A stretch of DNA of 64,000 nt from Aselliscus stoliczkanus (Eukaryota > Chordata > Mammalia > Chiroptera > Hipposideridae): assembly GCA_033961575.1 (NCBI GenBank), contig CM066731.1:83535501-83599500 (forward strand), read 5' to 3'. This document shows, piece by piece, positions 12,876 through 24,739 of this stretch; within the stretch, counting starts at the first letter, position 1, and every line of letters starts with the position of its first letter. Under the pieces are notes generated by a model. It saw only the letters and a list, made by a program, of their open reading frames with translations, ran no database searches and was not told where the DNA came from. The position numbers and the translations under genes were made by a program.

Positions 12876-13235
12876 TCCAGCCTCATTTACTCTATTCTCC
12901 CCCTTGTTCACGTTGCTTCCCTCCTCAGGGTCTTCCCACACGTGCCATTTTCTCCTTCTGGTGCACTGTACCCCTACCCTTTGCCTAGCTAATCCCCACT
13001 TGTCATTGAGATTTGGTGTGAAATATCATTTCCTAAGGGAAATGCCTTCTGTTCTGCATATGCCATACCTTATTGATCTCCTGCTGTGCGGCACATAGCA
13101 AAACCACTATGTAATACTTCATGCCACCTCCCTCTGTGCAGAGGATACATGAATGTTCTGCTGGGTCCCCAGGACCTAGAATAGTAGATGGCACAATCAT
13201 GAGGATGAAATAATTATTTACTAGATAGGTGAGTG
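12876..13235 (-). repeat. L2-like fragment
   Basis: It contains antisense L2-style phrases such as 'ttcacgttgcttccctcctc', a decayed 'cattgagatttggtgtgaa' and 'aatgccttctgttctgcat'. Old and diverged. Confidence 0.45.
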
Positions 13236-14280
13236 GCACACAAGGTCAGGGCCAATCTAAGTAACCGAGGCTTCAGCTAACGAGGCACATGTAATTGCTC
13301 AGAGAAACCTTCCAGCACCTTGCTGATGCCAAGCTCCATGTTGATTATCTAGTTCCTCAAATCTCACTGACAATGAACAGGCTTGTTTCCAGAGCTTGGG
13401 AAGAGCTGGGTCGGCAGGCAGGTGGCAAGTAGCCCTTGTGGGAGGACTGTTGGGGGTGGAGCGATCTGGGCCTGGGACACCAGTGTTACAAATCACCCTC
13501 AAAGTAAGTCCTGCTTCCAGGTGAGGTGAGCTGGGTTTGCTCTAAGGGAGGTGGTCTCCAACTCCTTCCTGCAACTTCCCCCTTTTTTCTTAGGACTCTT
13601 CTCTTTCTTCTTTGAACCTCTTCCCTGGACTGTAACAGGCAGCCAGGGCACCCACCACACCTGCAAGTATTGGTAGGCCCCTTCAAATCATCGCCAGCTA
13701 CCATCTCGTCTTGGTGTTAGGACACTAATCCATAAAAAGATGCTAATGTTTAATAGCTTTTTCATGTGTACAGGAACCAAAATGCAATTTCAGAAATGCC
13801 TTTTCAGAATTATAACTCAACTTCATTTTTAATAGATGTCAGGGATTGGTATAAACAGCAACAACAATAAAAACATACTATAAAAGTGTTAAATAAAATT
13901 TACTTATTAGCATGTTACATGTCCTTAGATGATCACAGCATTCACTCTTTTAGCACAAGACTTGCTGAGGCCACATGAGAGCTGACAGCAGCTGGAAGCA
14001 CCAGAAAAGGAAGGGGAAGTGGAGGATAGTGATTATTAGTTTGAGACACTGTTCTTGCTAAGCCCCAAAGCCTGGAAGTGTGGGCAGAACCAGATGCTGC
14101 ATGGAGCTGGAGAGCTAAAGGAATGGAAATGCTGTGGGCTGCCTCTTCATCATCTCTTTCCAACAGAGGTTTCCTTACTATGATGGAAGGGCTGCTCTAG
14201 TATCACCATTAACTATAAAGAGAGAATCAGCATCATAGAGGATGATGAAACCACGGTCAAAGTTAAGTTGGTGGTAGGTA
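13236..14280. other. Unassigned non-coding DNA
   Basis: No family or gene recognised. The 13300-13700 part is more GC-rich than its surroundings but has no coding signature. Confidence 0.5.
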
Positions 14281-14590
14281 ATGCTTTTCTTTTTCTTTTT
14301 TTCTCTTTTAATGTTTTTTTTTTTTAAAAATTAGTTTCAGGTGTGGTGTACAAAGCAACATAATAGTTAAGACATTTGCACCCCTCACAAAATGATAACC
14401 CGTCTCCCCAAGCTACTACCCCTCTGACATCCTTTATAACTGTTACAATACCCTGACTATCTTCCTTATGCTATACTCCCCGTCCCGTGACTATAGTTGA
14501 CATACAATATTATTCTACTTCAGCTTCAAGTGTATAGCACATTGGTCATGCATCTAGACAGTCTCTGAAGTTATCCCCTTGATAAGTCCA
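14281..14590 (-). repeat. L1 3' end fragment
   Basis: A T-rich left edge is followed by 'ttagtttcaggtgtggtgta', 'tatgctatactccccgtccc' and a repeated 'gactatagttgacatacaat' theme, which together read as an antisense laurasiatherian L1 3'UTR with its A-tail on the left. Confidence 0.6.
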
Positions 14591-15650
14591 ATGCTTTTCA
14601 ATTTTATGAGAAAATACATGTATTAGATTAGGAAATTAAATAATGTATGTATTTAGTATCCATTACATATGTACATGATTTATTAAAGTGCTGAAAGTTT
14701 ATTATTTTTAAATTGAATATCAATCCACCAAAGATAATGGAAAGAATAAAGAAGGATTTCAACTCAAAGGAATAAAGAAAGATTCAGGACATACTATCAA
14801 TGTGTCTTTGTGTTTCTAGCTCAGGAAATCTGTGTTGATTGATTTATTGGTTCTTGCAGAAAAAGCAATACAGGAGACAAACTATTCCTCCCTTTTCATC
14901 TTGAATAGTGTATTTTCACTTCCCAATTGGCATGAACCTACTAACCCATAATTTGACTGTCTACTCCATTCTAGTCTTCCATTTCAACAAAACAAGTAGA
15001 AATGGTCATTCCTAAGCCATTTCACAGCAAGGTTTTTCTGAGACTCATGCATGGTTTTTTAAGCCCATATCCAAGTTTCCCTTGTTGCCATGTGTCCCAC
15101 ACAGGCTTTGGCAAAGAAAAAGACTTACTCATCTTAAATTTAGGGATTTGATAAATGTCAATACAAGAATAATCAAGTTATCAATAAAATGGGAATTTCT
15201 TTTTATTGATGAATAGTTTTAGACAACCAAGTCAGAATTTGACATATGGTGGGCACTCAATGACAGTTCCCTTCTCCTTTCCTTTTATAACTTAATGCAT
15301 TAACTACTCATCCATTCATTTGTTGCTTAGTTTGTTCTTTTATTTCAGCATTCACTGGGTACTTACTATACACTTGTCAGTGCTGGTGTTGGGAACTTGA
15401 GATAAGAGATGAGTTTTAATTTTTATCTCCAGGTTGCTCACAGCTCCTTCCTTTTGATAATTGTTTTTGCTTTACATAATTTCTCTCTTTAAACCAGCGA
15501 AATGGAATTGAACTTTCCCCAATTGATAATGGATACCTCCAACTCTTCGATTGAGCCTACACATGAAATTGAACACGAGAAAGTACAAGAAAGTGTAATT
15601 GACTAAAAAAATAAAAAAAGAAAAGAAAGAAGAAAAGGATGCATTAGCTA
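14591..15650. other. Mostly unassigned; small MIR/L2-like piece near 15310-15410
   Basis: Only the phrase 'cattcactgggtacttacta' near 15350 recalls an old MIR or L2. The remainder is AT-rich and unassigned. Confidence 0.35.
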
Positions 15651-15925
15651 TTGAAAGGTGGTAAGAGGAGTCCTTTGTTTATTACATAACTATCTCTTAC
15701 TATGTGCCAGTTACAGGTCCTGGGGAAACTGCAGTGAGCAAATGACAAAACCCTGCCCTGATTGGCTTTACATCTGGAACAATCACTGAGTGCTTCCTGT
15801 TTGCCTGGAGCTTTATTTATGTTTTCACCTGGCCCCACAACAACCTATCTGAAGCTCAGATACGTTCATCAGTTTGCCAGAGGTTTCATACCTGAAAGGT
15901 GGCAGAGCCAGAATCCAAACAATTG
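15651..15925 (-). repeat. L2 and MIR-like fragments
   Basis: 15655-15770 carries a decayed 'actatgtgccagttacaggt' phrase of the L2/MIR type. 15780-15920 ends in 'ggtggcagagccagaatcca', the antisense MIR core. The two pieces abut and the orientation of the first is uncertain. Confidence 0.45.
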
Positions 15926-16459
15926 CTCATCTCCTTTACCTGGATGCCTCCCAGATCATGGGGTTGCTTTGACAACTGGTCTGGGGAGCTAAGGTGATCA
16001 ACACCTACCCTCTCTCCACCACTTCCTGCTTAATGACCTCTATTTCAAATGCCTGCTTCAAACCAGGGCAGGACCACATAACAACTTGAGCTACCATTTG
16101 GCTCCTGAAAGGCTTTCCCCAGGGAGTGCTGTGGGAATGCCTGTCCCGCTAGCCTAAATGTTGGACTGACATCTTTCTCATACACCTACCAGGAGTGTAA
16201 CAACTACGGAACTTACCCTCTTGTAGCTCTGGGTCATGACTTTAAACCCCCATGTTTGTGCATGTACCCCAATCTGGAACATCCACCTGCCCCATCCATG
16301 GTCCTATCTTCTGCTTTAACCCAGTCTTTGTTCAAGGCCAAGCAAGGGCCCTCCAAAGATTCTTAAAACCACCTTGTTAGACTGTGCCACCTAGATGCTT
16401 TGCTTGGACTCCCACAAATTTCATCTGCTTTGAAATGCATCAAGGTTAGTTTCCTGTTT

Positions 16460-16620
16460 CTTTACCCCACTTGATTGACAGCCCCAAAGGGCAAGAATGT
16501 GTCTCATTTCTTTTTTTTCTCAGGATCTGGCCTTTGAGTCTGATACAGACTTCGTTGCTGAACTTATTTTTTATTGAATGAAGAGACAAATTAATCAATA
16601 ATGAAAGGTGTGAGAAAATA
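16460..16620 (-). repeat. L2 3' end fragment
   Basis: The phrases 'cttgattgacagccccaaag' and 'ggcaagaatgtgtctcattt', with 'tttttattgaatgaagaga' at the right, follow the antisense L2 3' end. Confidence 0.5.
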
Positions 16621-17690
16621 AATGAAGAATTAAATAAGAATATAAGTGACTGAAGGAGTAAACGGGGAAAGACACATGCCATTTGAAGGAAGAGGAGCTC
16701 TTATGATGGTGATCCATGTCAATCCCTAATGCCATGCGAAAGAAGGTGATTTTGCTATGAGTGGTCCTCTTCCGAATTCCTTTTTGTTTGTTTTCTGGTT
16801 TGTAAAAATCAAGTGGTGGGCCATATCTCACTGAAATGTAGCCATGGGGAGGTGCATACCTACAGCTGTAGCTCAGGAAGGGGTACCCAGGCCAAGAATA
16901 GGTCCAAAATGCCTTATGTCCTCCATAGAAAGAGGCTGGGATGCATTAATTCATTAAAGTGTAGCAATAATAAAATCTTCTAGACCTGAACAGAAGTAGA
17001 CACACATTTACTAAGTTTAAGAGCTAAGCTATTATAGATCTACAGTCCTTTATTCACAATTCCAAAATTCAAAACCTCTGAAAATCAAGTTTTATCATAC
17101 CTCATTTGGTGAGATGAGGTTATCTGTAATCTTATTGACCCCATTTAGTGGAAAACAGTCATTTGTTTTGCTACAGAAATGCTTCCACATTTCCTCTTGC
17201 ATGCTGACCAGATCCTGTTGAAGGGGTACTTAATACGACATATATGGTCACTGTTACTTTTCTAAAATCCAAAGCTGATTTCTGAAACACATCAGGATTT
17301 CACACAGAGGTCTGTGTGTGAATGTGTCCTATATCCAGGAACTACAGAGTCAAACAAAGCTCAGTGGATACCCAAAGTTAAGAGATTCTAAGCAGAATGG
17401 ATGCAAAATCCAGGGCCATCTCAAGAGGTCTATGCCAGGAGAGAGAGCAGGACACAGGAGCCCCAAACCAGCATAAGTCCCTCCTGTGGACCACATTCCA
17501 ATCCCAGCGAAGCCAACCAGTACATGAGATTTCCCCAGGACACTAACCAAAAGTGGTTGTCCCCACACTTCCAGGTGACTGCAGGAGCCAAAATCATCAT
17601 AGGGCTCCACATCCTCATCACCACTGCTGAGCTTGTTTATTCTGTTAGCTTATTTTTAATCATGCAGATGAGAATGCTATGAGTGTCACT
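16621..17690. other. Unassigned non-coding DNA
   Basis: 17040-17300 may be a very old Tigger-like piece (ttcacaattccaaaattcaa). Nothing else was recognised. Confidence 0.35.
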
Positions 17691-17694
17691 GTAT

Positions 17695-17945
17695 CTCAAG
17701 TGTCCATGCCCCCTGTGCCTAGCTCAGGGCCTGGCACAGAATAAATGCTTGATAAATAGGGTCAATATATACTTAATGAATGTGTACAGTGTGCTTCTCT
17801 CCATAATGTATTTTTATATGCATTATCTCATATAATCTTCAAAATGACCCCGTGAGTCATGCAAGTGAAATGAGTCCCAGGGAAGGTAAGGTACCTGCCC
17901 AAGATCACAGCAAGCAAACAGCTCTGCTGGGACTTGCACCTGCAT
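17695..17945 (-). repeat. L2 3' end followed by MIR
   Basis: 17700-17760 holds 'ctcagggcctggcacagaat' and 'aaatgcttgataaat', an antisense L2/MIR 3' end. 17795-17940 holds 'cattatctcatataatcttc', 'gaccccgtgagtcatg' and 'gcccaagatcacagcaag', an antisense MIR. Confidence 0.65.
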
Positions 17946-19035
17946 TGTCTGGTTAAAAAAGCTTACTTATCCTCTTTCTTTGGCATCATGTGCTTGTGTA
18001 GACTGAACCCTCAGCAGCACTGATGGTCTGGTAAAAATGCTTGGTCATGAGAAAAGCCTGGGAAGAAGAGAAACAGCTGATGAACTATTAGCAGGGGTTT
18101 TGTGGATTTTAAGTGGGGCCAACAGGAGACCATGCCCTTACCTGTGTCTGTTTTCTTGGGAAGTTAATCTACCAAAGATTCCAGGACTGCCAGGAGTAGA
18201 AGTGGTGCCATAAATGCACAGATAAAGGCTATAGAGAGGTCAAACCCTGTTCCATCTCTGTGTGACTGGAGCTAATCTTGGGACCAATAAAGGGATGGAG
18301 ACTTTTGAAGATTAATGGAGAAAGCAGGGACTACTTGACAGGGAATCAGGTAAGACTGTGGGACCAGCACCCACCTCAGGTAATTGAAGCCGAGCTTCCT
18401 GCAAGAACTCCATAAACACCTTCAACAAATGAACCTGCCCATGAGGACACCACCTACCCCTGTGAAAACAAGTCTGCGAGGGAGGCACTAACTCCACATG
18501 AAGTCATCCCAACTCTCCTCCAAGGGAATGGTGATTCAGCCTGGGTCCTCATCCTCCTCCACAGCCTCTGCCTGACCTCTGGAGAATAGGCCCTGGGTCT
18601 GAAAGGAGTGAAGTGCGATGAGCAGGGAGAGGCCCCATGTCCGGGATCCTGCACATTCCTCAGCTTAGGAGACACCCTGCCCCTCAACTTCCACACCAGG
18701 GATGGGAGCAGGTATTCCACACTCAACATGTTCCTGTTTTCCAGCAACATCACATGGACCCTACCTTCTCTCCAAACATTTCAAAAACTGGTCAGAGATG
18801 TACTACTGTGTGAACTCTCCCCCAAACCTCTAATTCCTTGGTTGGCAGCATCTGAGAAACTAGGTCTCAGCCTCAGCCTTACCTTTCATTCATGGCCTGG
18901 CCCAGGCCATCCATCAGGAAACACTTTTGGGATTTTCTTGTTTTCCCTCTGCTTACAGATTCTTTGTCCTGTCTCTTTACCCCGAGCTCTGGATCGTGTT
19001 TGCTTACTGGTGTCATGCTCACTACAAGGCTGTGT
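17946..19035. other. Unassigned non-coding DNA
   Basis: Moderately GC-rich with a 144-codon open frame at 18608-19042 on the plus strand. The predicted protein has no domain, and a minus-strand frame overlaps it. Probably chance. Confidence 0.45.
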
Positions 19036-19039
19036 GCTC

Positions 19040-19205
19040 TAGAGAGGTGGTTCTTAGGATTCAGTGAATGTCAGAATCACCTGTTCTCCTGGGGAGTTTG
19101 CTAAATGCAGAGCTCTTTTCTATTGGGCCTATTCTAGGCTCACTGAACCAAGACACTGGTGTTTTAACAACCTTTCAGTGGATTCTGAAACAGACGCATA
19201 GAACA
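19040..19205 (+). repeat. MER5-like hAT fragment
   Basis: The run 'tcagaatcacctgttctcct', 'ggggagtttgctaaatgcag' and a right half with 'gacactggtgttttaacaa' follows a MER5A-type non-autonomous hAT element. Confidence 0.6.
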
Positions 19206-19259
19206 TTCTTTCAGAAACACCTTCAAGGCTTCAGGAGTCAAGCCTAAGTTAAAACACTA

Positions 19260-19400
19260 GCCCCTTTGGGTGGCCTTGGGTGAATTATAATAATTCCTCC
19301 GAGTCTCAGGTTTCTTGTGTAAAGGAAGCTAATAATACCTACTTTACATAATTGTGTGGATTAAAGAGAATACGTACATAAAGTGGCCCATAAAGTGGCC
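19260..19400 (+). repeat. MIR fragment
   Basis: The order 'ggccttgggtgaattataat', 'gagtctcaggtttcttgtgt', 'gctaataatacctacttta' and 'ggattaaagagaatacgtac' follows the MIR sense strand. Confidence 0.7.
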
Positions 19401-19556
19401 AGCAGAGAGTTGGCAATGCACAGCAGTTATACCAATCCTGGGCTGTGGACCAGTTTGCCTGGCCCAGTGGCCTTCCTCAGCCTCTCCTCTTTGCAGTGGC
19501 TCCCACATGCTGTACTCTACTTCCAGGCTTGAATTCAATGAGCAGAGCTTGTATAC

Positions 19557-20068
19557 CTGTGGTAGGCAGAGTAGAGTGCCTTCCCCGCCCCCACCTCCCA
19601 AGTAATGTCCATGTCCTAATCCACAGAACTAAGAGAATAAAGGGTGCAGAAGGAGTAAAGGTAACTAATCAGCTGACTGAAGACAGGGACATTCTCCTGG
19701 ATTATCTGGGTGCACCCAATGTAATCACAAGGAGCCTTAAAAGTAGAAGAAAGGGACAAAAGAGGTCAAAGTGATGTGATGTGAGAAGGGCTCAACCTGC
19801 TATTATTGCTGGTTTTGATGACAGAGGGTGGTGGCCAGAATCCAGGGAACACAGGAGTCTGGAACACTAGAAGCTGGATAAAGCAAGGAAACCAATTTTC
19901 CCTGGAGCCTCCAAGAAAGAATACAGTCCTGCCAACACCTGGATTTTAGCCCAGTGAGACCCACATCAGATTTCTGACCCATAGAAGTGTAACATAATAA
20001 ATCCATGTTTTTTAAGCCACTGAGTTTGTGATAATTTGTTACAGCAACCATAGGAAACTAATGTGATA
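19557..20068 (+). repeat. Old solo LTR-like repeat (MaLR-type)
   Basis: It starts 'tgtggtaggcagagtagagt' and ends near 'taggaaactaatgtga', with internal 'ggattatctgggtgcaccca', 'aatgtaatcacaaggagcc', a 'taataaatccatg' polyadenylation-like site and 'taagccactgagtttgtgat'. This order is a familiar mammalian LTR-like repeat about 500 bp long. I am not sure of the exact family. No flanking provirus. Confidence 0.55.
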
Positions 20069-20224
20069 CCAAAGACTGGACTGCTGAGTTCTCAGTTTCA
20101 TGCTTAGGGGGCTTGACTCTATGGTGCTATCAGTGTTTCTGCCATTTTGGGGCCATGTGATTGAGGCCAAAGACACTAATGGGGTCTCTAGATGCATTTC
20201 CATCCCACCTGGTGATAATAATGT

Positions 20225-20450
20225 TAATAATCACAATGGCTAAGATGTATTGAGTGCTTGCTATACGCTGAGTGCTTTATATCTCATTTAATTATCAAAA
20301 CCATCTATGCAATGTGTTTTATTATCGAACAAATTTTCCATGGGGAATCAGGCTAGGAGAAGTACCTTGTCCAAAGTCAGAAGAATTAGAGTCTGGATCG
20401 AAAGACAGGTTTGCTGTCCCCAGAGCCCAAGCCTCTAACTGCATCGTTAA
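20225..20450 (-). repeat. MIR fragment
   Basis: 'tgagtgcttgctatacgctg', 'agtgctttatatctcattta' and 'gaagtaccttgtccaaagtc' follow the antisense MIR. Confidence 0.7.
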
Positions 20451-20799
20451 ACAGCCTCGTTCTGTCTTAATGGCTAAAGGAGGAAGTAGTGTGTTCTCAC
20501 TAAACCTCAGGTTGAGCCATTTGTTAAACTTACCCATACATGAAAACATGCCTCCCATTGGCCTGGCAGCCCATGACCTTCAAGGTTTTGTGAGAGTCTG
20601 TGAGTGCTAGACATAATGGGAGAGTGCTTTGGAGCCACACTCTTGCCATGGCTGGTGGCATCAGCAAGAGAAATATTATAAGTTTCGAGAACAAGACTTA
20701 GAATTCCCCAGCCAACCACAGGGGCAATCATGTCAGGTTGTCCTAAGTGTTCTAGAAAACATGAGGGGCTAGTAAGGCTGGGGCCCAGGCCCTTCTTCT

Positions 20800-20965
20800 C
20801 TTGTAGCCACAGATAGGTTGTGTGACCTTGAACAAGACATTGAACCTTTTCCAATCTCGCCTGAATATGGGACCAACTGTCCCAATGCTTCCCCATCTCA
20901 TCTTGCTTCTGTGGAAATCCAATGAGATCATGTTTGTGAGCACGCTCTGAGAATAACAAAAGCAA
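20800..20965 (+). repeat. MIR fragment
   Basis: 'ggttgtgtgaccttgaacaa' is the sense MIR core, followed by a decayed 'ctcatcttgcttctgtgg' segment. The 163-codon minus-strand open frame crossing this stretch (20507-20998) is therefore a chance frame. Confidence 0.55.
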
Positions 20966-21835
20966 CACACCCTTACAGGACTTAATGGTGACCAGCATTT
21001 AATCTTTATAACTTCAGGTGAATGTGGTTCATTATTGTTGTTATTAGTAATAACTATTATACTAAATCACACCAGGGAAGAGAATGTTCTCTCACTTCCC
21101 TCTTCAGCAGAAACTGCTGTATAAGCATTTTTTAGAAAAACAAACAAACAAAAACTCTACAAAGCTGTAATCTTCTGGCAAATCTTTGTGCAGAATGTCC
21201 TTTTCATTATTTTTTTTCCATTTTTCAAAAAGAGAAAGTTTGAAAGGATGACACCTTGAACATTAGGTTAAAATCTGCTTCTGCTCAAAAAAAGAATTTC
21301 TCAAGTAAAAATGTCCTTTCCAAAATGGCTTTTCATCAGAGTCATGGAAGCAAACTTGCTGTGGCCTCCATATTGATTCCAACTGGAAGCAAAGGTCAGC
21401 ACACCCTGGAGATCAAGGTAAGAGGCACTCAGGGAGCACCCCATGTGGAGAAGGGCTCACCACAACTCAAAAGGTACAGGGCCATTGACAACTGTCCCAG
21501 AGCCACCAGGATCCCCCGGGATCCACTACAAAGCTCCAGACTCCAGGAAGGGTGGTCTGCTACAAAGAGATGGAGTTGCTCCCCACCAGGTGCAGACCAG
21601 TCTCTCTTGGAGACTCATTGACTCAACTTTGCCACCCTATTAGTTCAGGACTGCAGTAGGGCATCTGCATCTCACAGGCATTACCTGGAAGAGTTAACAT
21701 CTCAGGTCACAATGGTCTTCAGGGCCCCAGGGCAAATTATGGGACTAGATTCAAGTCCATTTTTCCTTCCTTCCTTCATTCTTTCCCTTCTTCCTGACCT
21801 CCCAGTCTCTTTCCTTACTTTCCTTTTTTTAGCAA
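20966..21835. other. Unassigned non-coding DNA
   Basis: A 121-codon plus-strand frame at 21256-21621 has a basic, Ser/Pro-rich predicted protein with no domain. No repeat family recognised. Confidence 0.45.
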
Positions 21836-21839
21836 CATT

Positions 21840-22225
21840 TAATGAAAGTCTATTTTATTACCAGACACAAGTGAACCAAGTACCATTCTCACTCAAGAAG
21901 TACACAGACTAGTGTAGAGATTGACATTCAGACACTTGATATCATTTGGTGGCTTTGTTGTTGTCACAGTGTTAGGTGCCAAGTGCAGTGCAAACAGAAG
22001 AGAAGGAGGCCCTGTGCCAGCCAGGTCAGGTGGGAGAGCTTCCATAACCTGTGGAGTATTATGTAAAACCAAGAGTAGGTGAAACATAAGCACTGGATCA
22101 GATTCATTGGATTCAAGTCTCAGGTCTGCCCACTCACTCACTTGTTGTGTGACCCTGGGTGACATGAGAGCTATGCCCATGACATAATGCTGTTGTGAAA
22201 GGTCCAATACCAGATAGCACCCAAA
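21840..22225 (+). repeat. L2-like piece then MIR piece
   Basis: 21840-22050 resembles a decayed L2 ('ttattaccagacacaagtg', 'cactcaagaagtacacagac', 'gtcaggtgggagagcttcc'). 22080-22215 contains 'ttggattcaagtctcaggt' and 'ttgttgtgtgaccctgggtg', the MIR core. Confidence 0.5.
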
Positions 22226-22690
22226 CAGTGACACACTGAGTTAGTGCAGATCCTGATTTAATGCAAATTTGCAAATCATGTGACTGTGAATTGACTCCCT
22301 ACAGCCTCACAGGTTTGCCCCAGTCATTTCACAAACCTTGCAAACGGCAATCTCACACTGGATTGGACTGGATTAAATCGGATATTTATGACCTCATCTC
22401 TCACACTTTCACCACTAGGAATGGTAGGAATAATAGCAGAATAATAGTGATGCTGCTCCCAAGTTACATCGCCTTCAATAGTTATAAACTAATATTTGCA
22501 GGCAAGTGTCTCTTATTTCTTTGTGCTTCCCTAGTCCAGCTTGGACAAATGCTTATATTATATATGTGTCCTTGGGTATTCAAGAACCTTGCGAATGTTC
22601 TTAATGAACGTGTGGGTACTTTCTGCCAAGCTTTCCTTGAGAAGTTCTAAGTGAATCATCAACAGAGTCCACATTCAAAATAAAAGAATA
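22226..22690. other. Unassigned non-coding DNA
   Basis: A 129-codon plus-strand frame (22261-22650) has no recognisable domain. Its neighbourhood lacks any gene signature. Confidence 0.4.
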
Positions 22691-23115
22691 GGAAGGATTA
22701 TAAAAATTCTAATAGTAATTCTAGTGCTGGTGAATGTGCAGAAAAATGAGTATCCTCATGGGAGTAGGTACAACCTCTCTGGAGAGCAATTTGGTGATGC
22801 ATGTCAAAAGCCTTACTAGTGTTTTTGTTCTAAATTTAACAAATTAGATTTTAATTTTAATTTCATAAGTTATACTACTCGCAAAAATTTATCCTAGTAA
22901 CCATGGATGTGCACAAAGATTTGCCTTCAAGTATGCTTCTTGCATGATTCTTTATAATAGAGAAAATTTGGAAACAACACAAATGTAAAACAATGGAGTC
23001 TCATTAAATATATTATGATATAATAAAAAATGGAATGTATTTGTGACCACTAAGTATTACCTTGTAGAGGAGTGTGTAACAACACAAAAAAGTGTTTATG
23101 ATATATTAGAGGATG
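22691..23115 (+). repeat. Old L1 ORF2 C-terminal fragment
   Basis: The sequence 'ctggtgaatgtgcagaaaaa', 'gagagcaatttggtgatgca', 'ttataatagagaaaatttgg', 'aaacaacacaaatgtaaaac' follows the sense strand of the old L1 ORF2 end. Many stops. Confidence 0.7.
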
Positions 23116-23123
23116 AAGGATAA

Positions 23124-23371
23124 TGTAGTCCCTCCCCCTTATCCACAGAAGATAGGTTCCCAGTCCTCCATTAAATAGATACCTGAAACCACAGATAGTA
23201 CCAAACCCCATCTATCTATCTATATGTATACTATGTTTTTTCCTACATAGAGATACATACTTATGATAAATTTTAGTTTATGGATTAGGCACAGTAAGAG
23301 TTTAACAGCAATGACTAATAACAAAATAGAACAATTATAATAATATACTGTAATAAAAGTTATGTGCACGT

Positions 23372-23447
<76 letters not shown>

Positions 23448-23698
23448 AACACAGCTACTGAGGGACTAACAGGTGGAAAGCATATACTGTGTGGATACAG
23501 GGACAAAAGGATGATTCACATCCTGGGCAGGACAAAGCAGGACAGCATCAGATTTCATCACGCTACTCAGAACAGCACACGATTTAAAATTTATGAATTG
23601 TTTATTTCTGGAATTTTCCATTTAATATTTTCAGACTACAGTTAGCCATGGGTAACTGAAACCGTGAAAAGTGAAACCATGGATAAGGAGGACTACTG
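23124..23698. mobile_element. Tigger-like non-autonomous DNA transposon
   Basis: The left end (tgtagtccctcccccttatc) and the reverse complement of the right end (cagtagtcctccttatccat) are similar inverted repeats. The right end is followed by TA. The interior phrase 'tttatgaattgtttatttct' is typical of Tigger-derived elements. A 70-bp (CT)n tract has grown inside it. No transposase frame. Confidence 0.65.
23374..23443. repeat. (CT)n microsatellite
   Basis: Thirty-five uninterrupted TC/CT units inside the Tigger-like element. Confidence 0.97.
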
Positions 23699-23799
23699 TA
23701 GCTTAGAAAAACAGTTTATGTAGTCTAATTTAATTGAAAAAGAAGCTTAAAAAAGGCACTAGACACATCTAACCTAAAATGAATGGTACAAGAGGGTAA

Positions 23800-23965
23800 A
23801 GGGGTCAAACATATGGTGATGGAAGGAGAACTGACTCCGGGTGGTGAACACACAATGCAATATATAGATGATGTATTATAAAATTGTACACTTGAAACCT
23901 ATATAATTATATTGACCAATGTCACCTCAATAAATTTAATAAAAATTTTAAAATGTGTAAATAAA
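23800..23965 (+). repeat. L1 3' end with A-rich tail
   Basis: 'atgtattataaaattgtaca', 'cttgaaacctatataattat', 'gaccaatgtcacctcaataa' and an A-rich tail form an L1 3' end as found in laurasiatherian mammals. Confidence 0.65.
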
Positions 23966-24459
23966 TAAATATAATACAAAATAGTAAAAAGTAGAAATAA
24001 TGAAATAAATATAATTAGAAACTGACAAAAAAAGATTTAAGGCACAAATTATCTATAGAGTTACACACTGTTGAAGCTGAAAAATTTTCATGGATCACTT
24101 TCAACTTTTAAATTTCATGAATGTGTAAACTGAGATGTAGAAAAATGTAATGAATGTCTTGATGAATATGAAATGTTTTAAATAATAAATAAATAAATAA
24201 TTTGTGTTTTAGTTTATTTGTATGTAAAATGGGATAAAAAAAACCTCCATCATTTGACATGAGAAATAAATTATATCTTTACCTATTAAAAAATAAAACA
24301 AAATTTTAGCAGTGATTATCTCCAAATTGTGGATTACTAATAATTTGAATGTATTTCTAAACTTTCCAAATTTTCCCCAATCAGTATCTCAGAAAGTACA
24401 AAAAGAAAACCAGAAAAATTTAAAGCTTAAAATTCAGGTTTTAATTCAAATTATCACTT
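23966..24459. other. Unassigned AT-rich DNA
   Basis: Contains a short (AAAT)n tract near 24180-24200. Nothing else recognised. Confidence 0.5.
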
Positions 24460-24612
24460 TTCTACATGTCCTATGATATACTACTTAATCATTCTAAGTT
24501 TCATTTTTTCCATCTATGAAAAGTAAATAATACCTACCTCATACATTAGATAGGTTACTTTAGATAATACATGTAAAGAGCTGTGCCAACAATATGAACT
24601 CAATAAATTTAT
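24460..24612 (+). repeat. MIR fragment
   Basis: 'gtttcattttttccatctat', 'aataatacctacctcataca' and 'aagagctgtgccaacaatat' follow the MIR sense strand. Confidence 0.65.
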
Positions 24613-24739
24613 GTTCCCTGGCTTCTCCTTCATGATTTCAGTAACAAGAGAGACATTAAATGCTTAATGCAAGGGGTAGGACCAGTCCTAGATGATATCT
24701 AAATGCTGACTCCTCATCTTTAGCAATTCTGCTGAAACT

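Noticed and set aside
18608..19042. 144-codon plus-strand open frame
   Set aside because: GC-rich chance frame with an opposing frame on the other strand and no conserved motif; the 3' end runs into a MER5-like repeat.
19557..20068. Retroviral provirus
   Set aside because: Only a single LTR-like unit is present; there are no gag, pol or env remnants nearby.
20507..20998. 163-codon minus-strand open frame
   Set aside because: It crosses an old MIR copy and has no recognisable protein domain.
23374..23443. CRISPR or other spaced repeat array
   Set aside because: It is a simple dinucleotide tract. No array of spaced direct repeats exists anywhere in the window.
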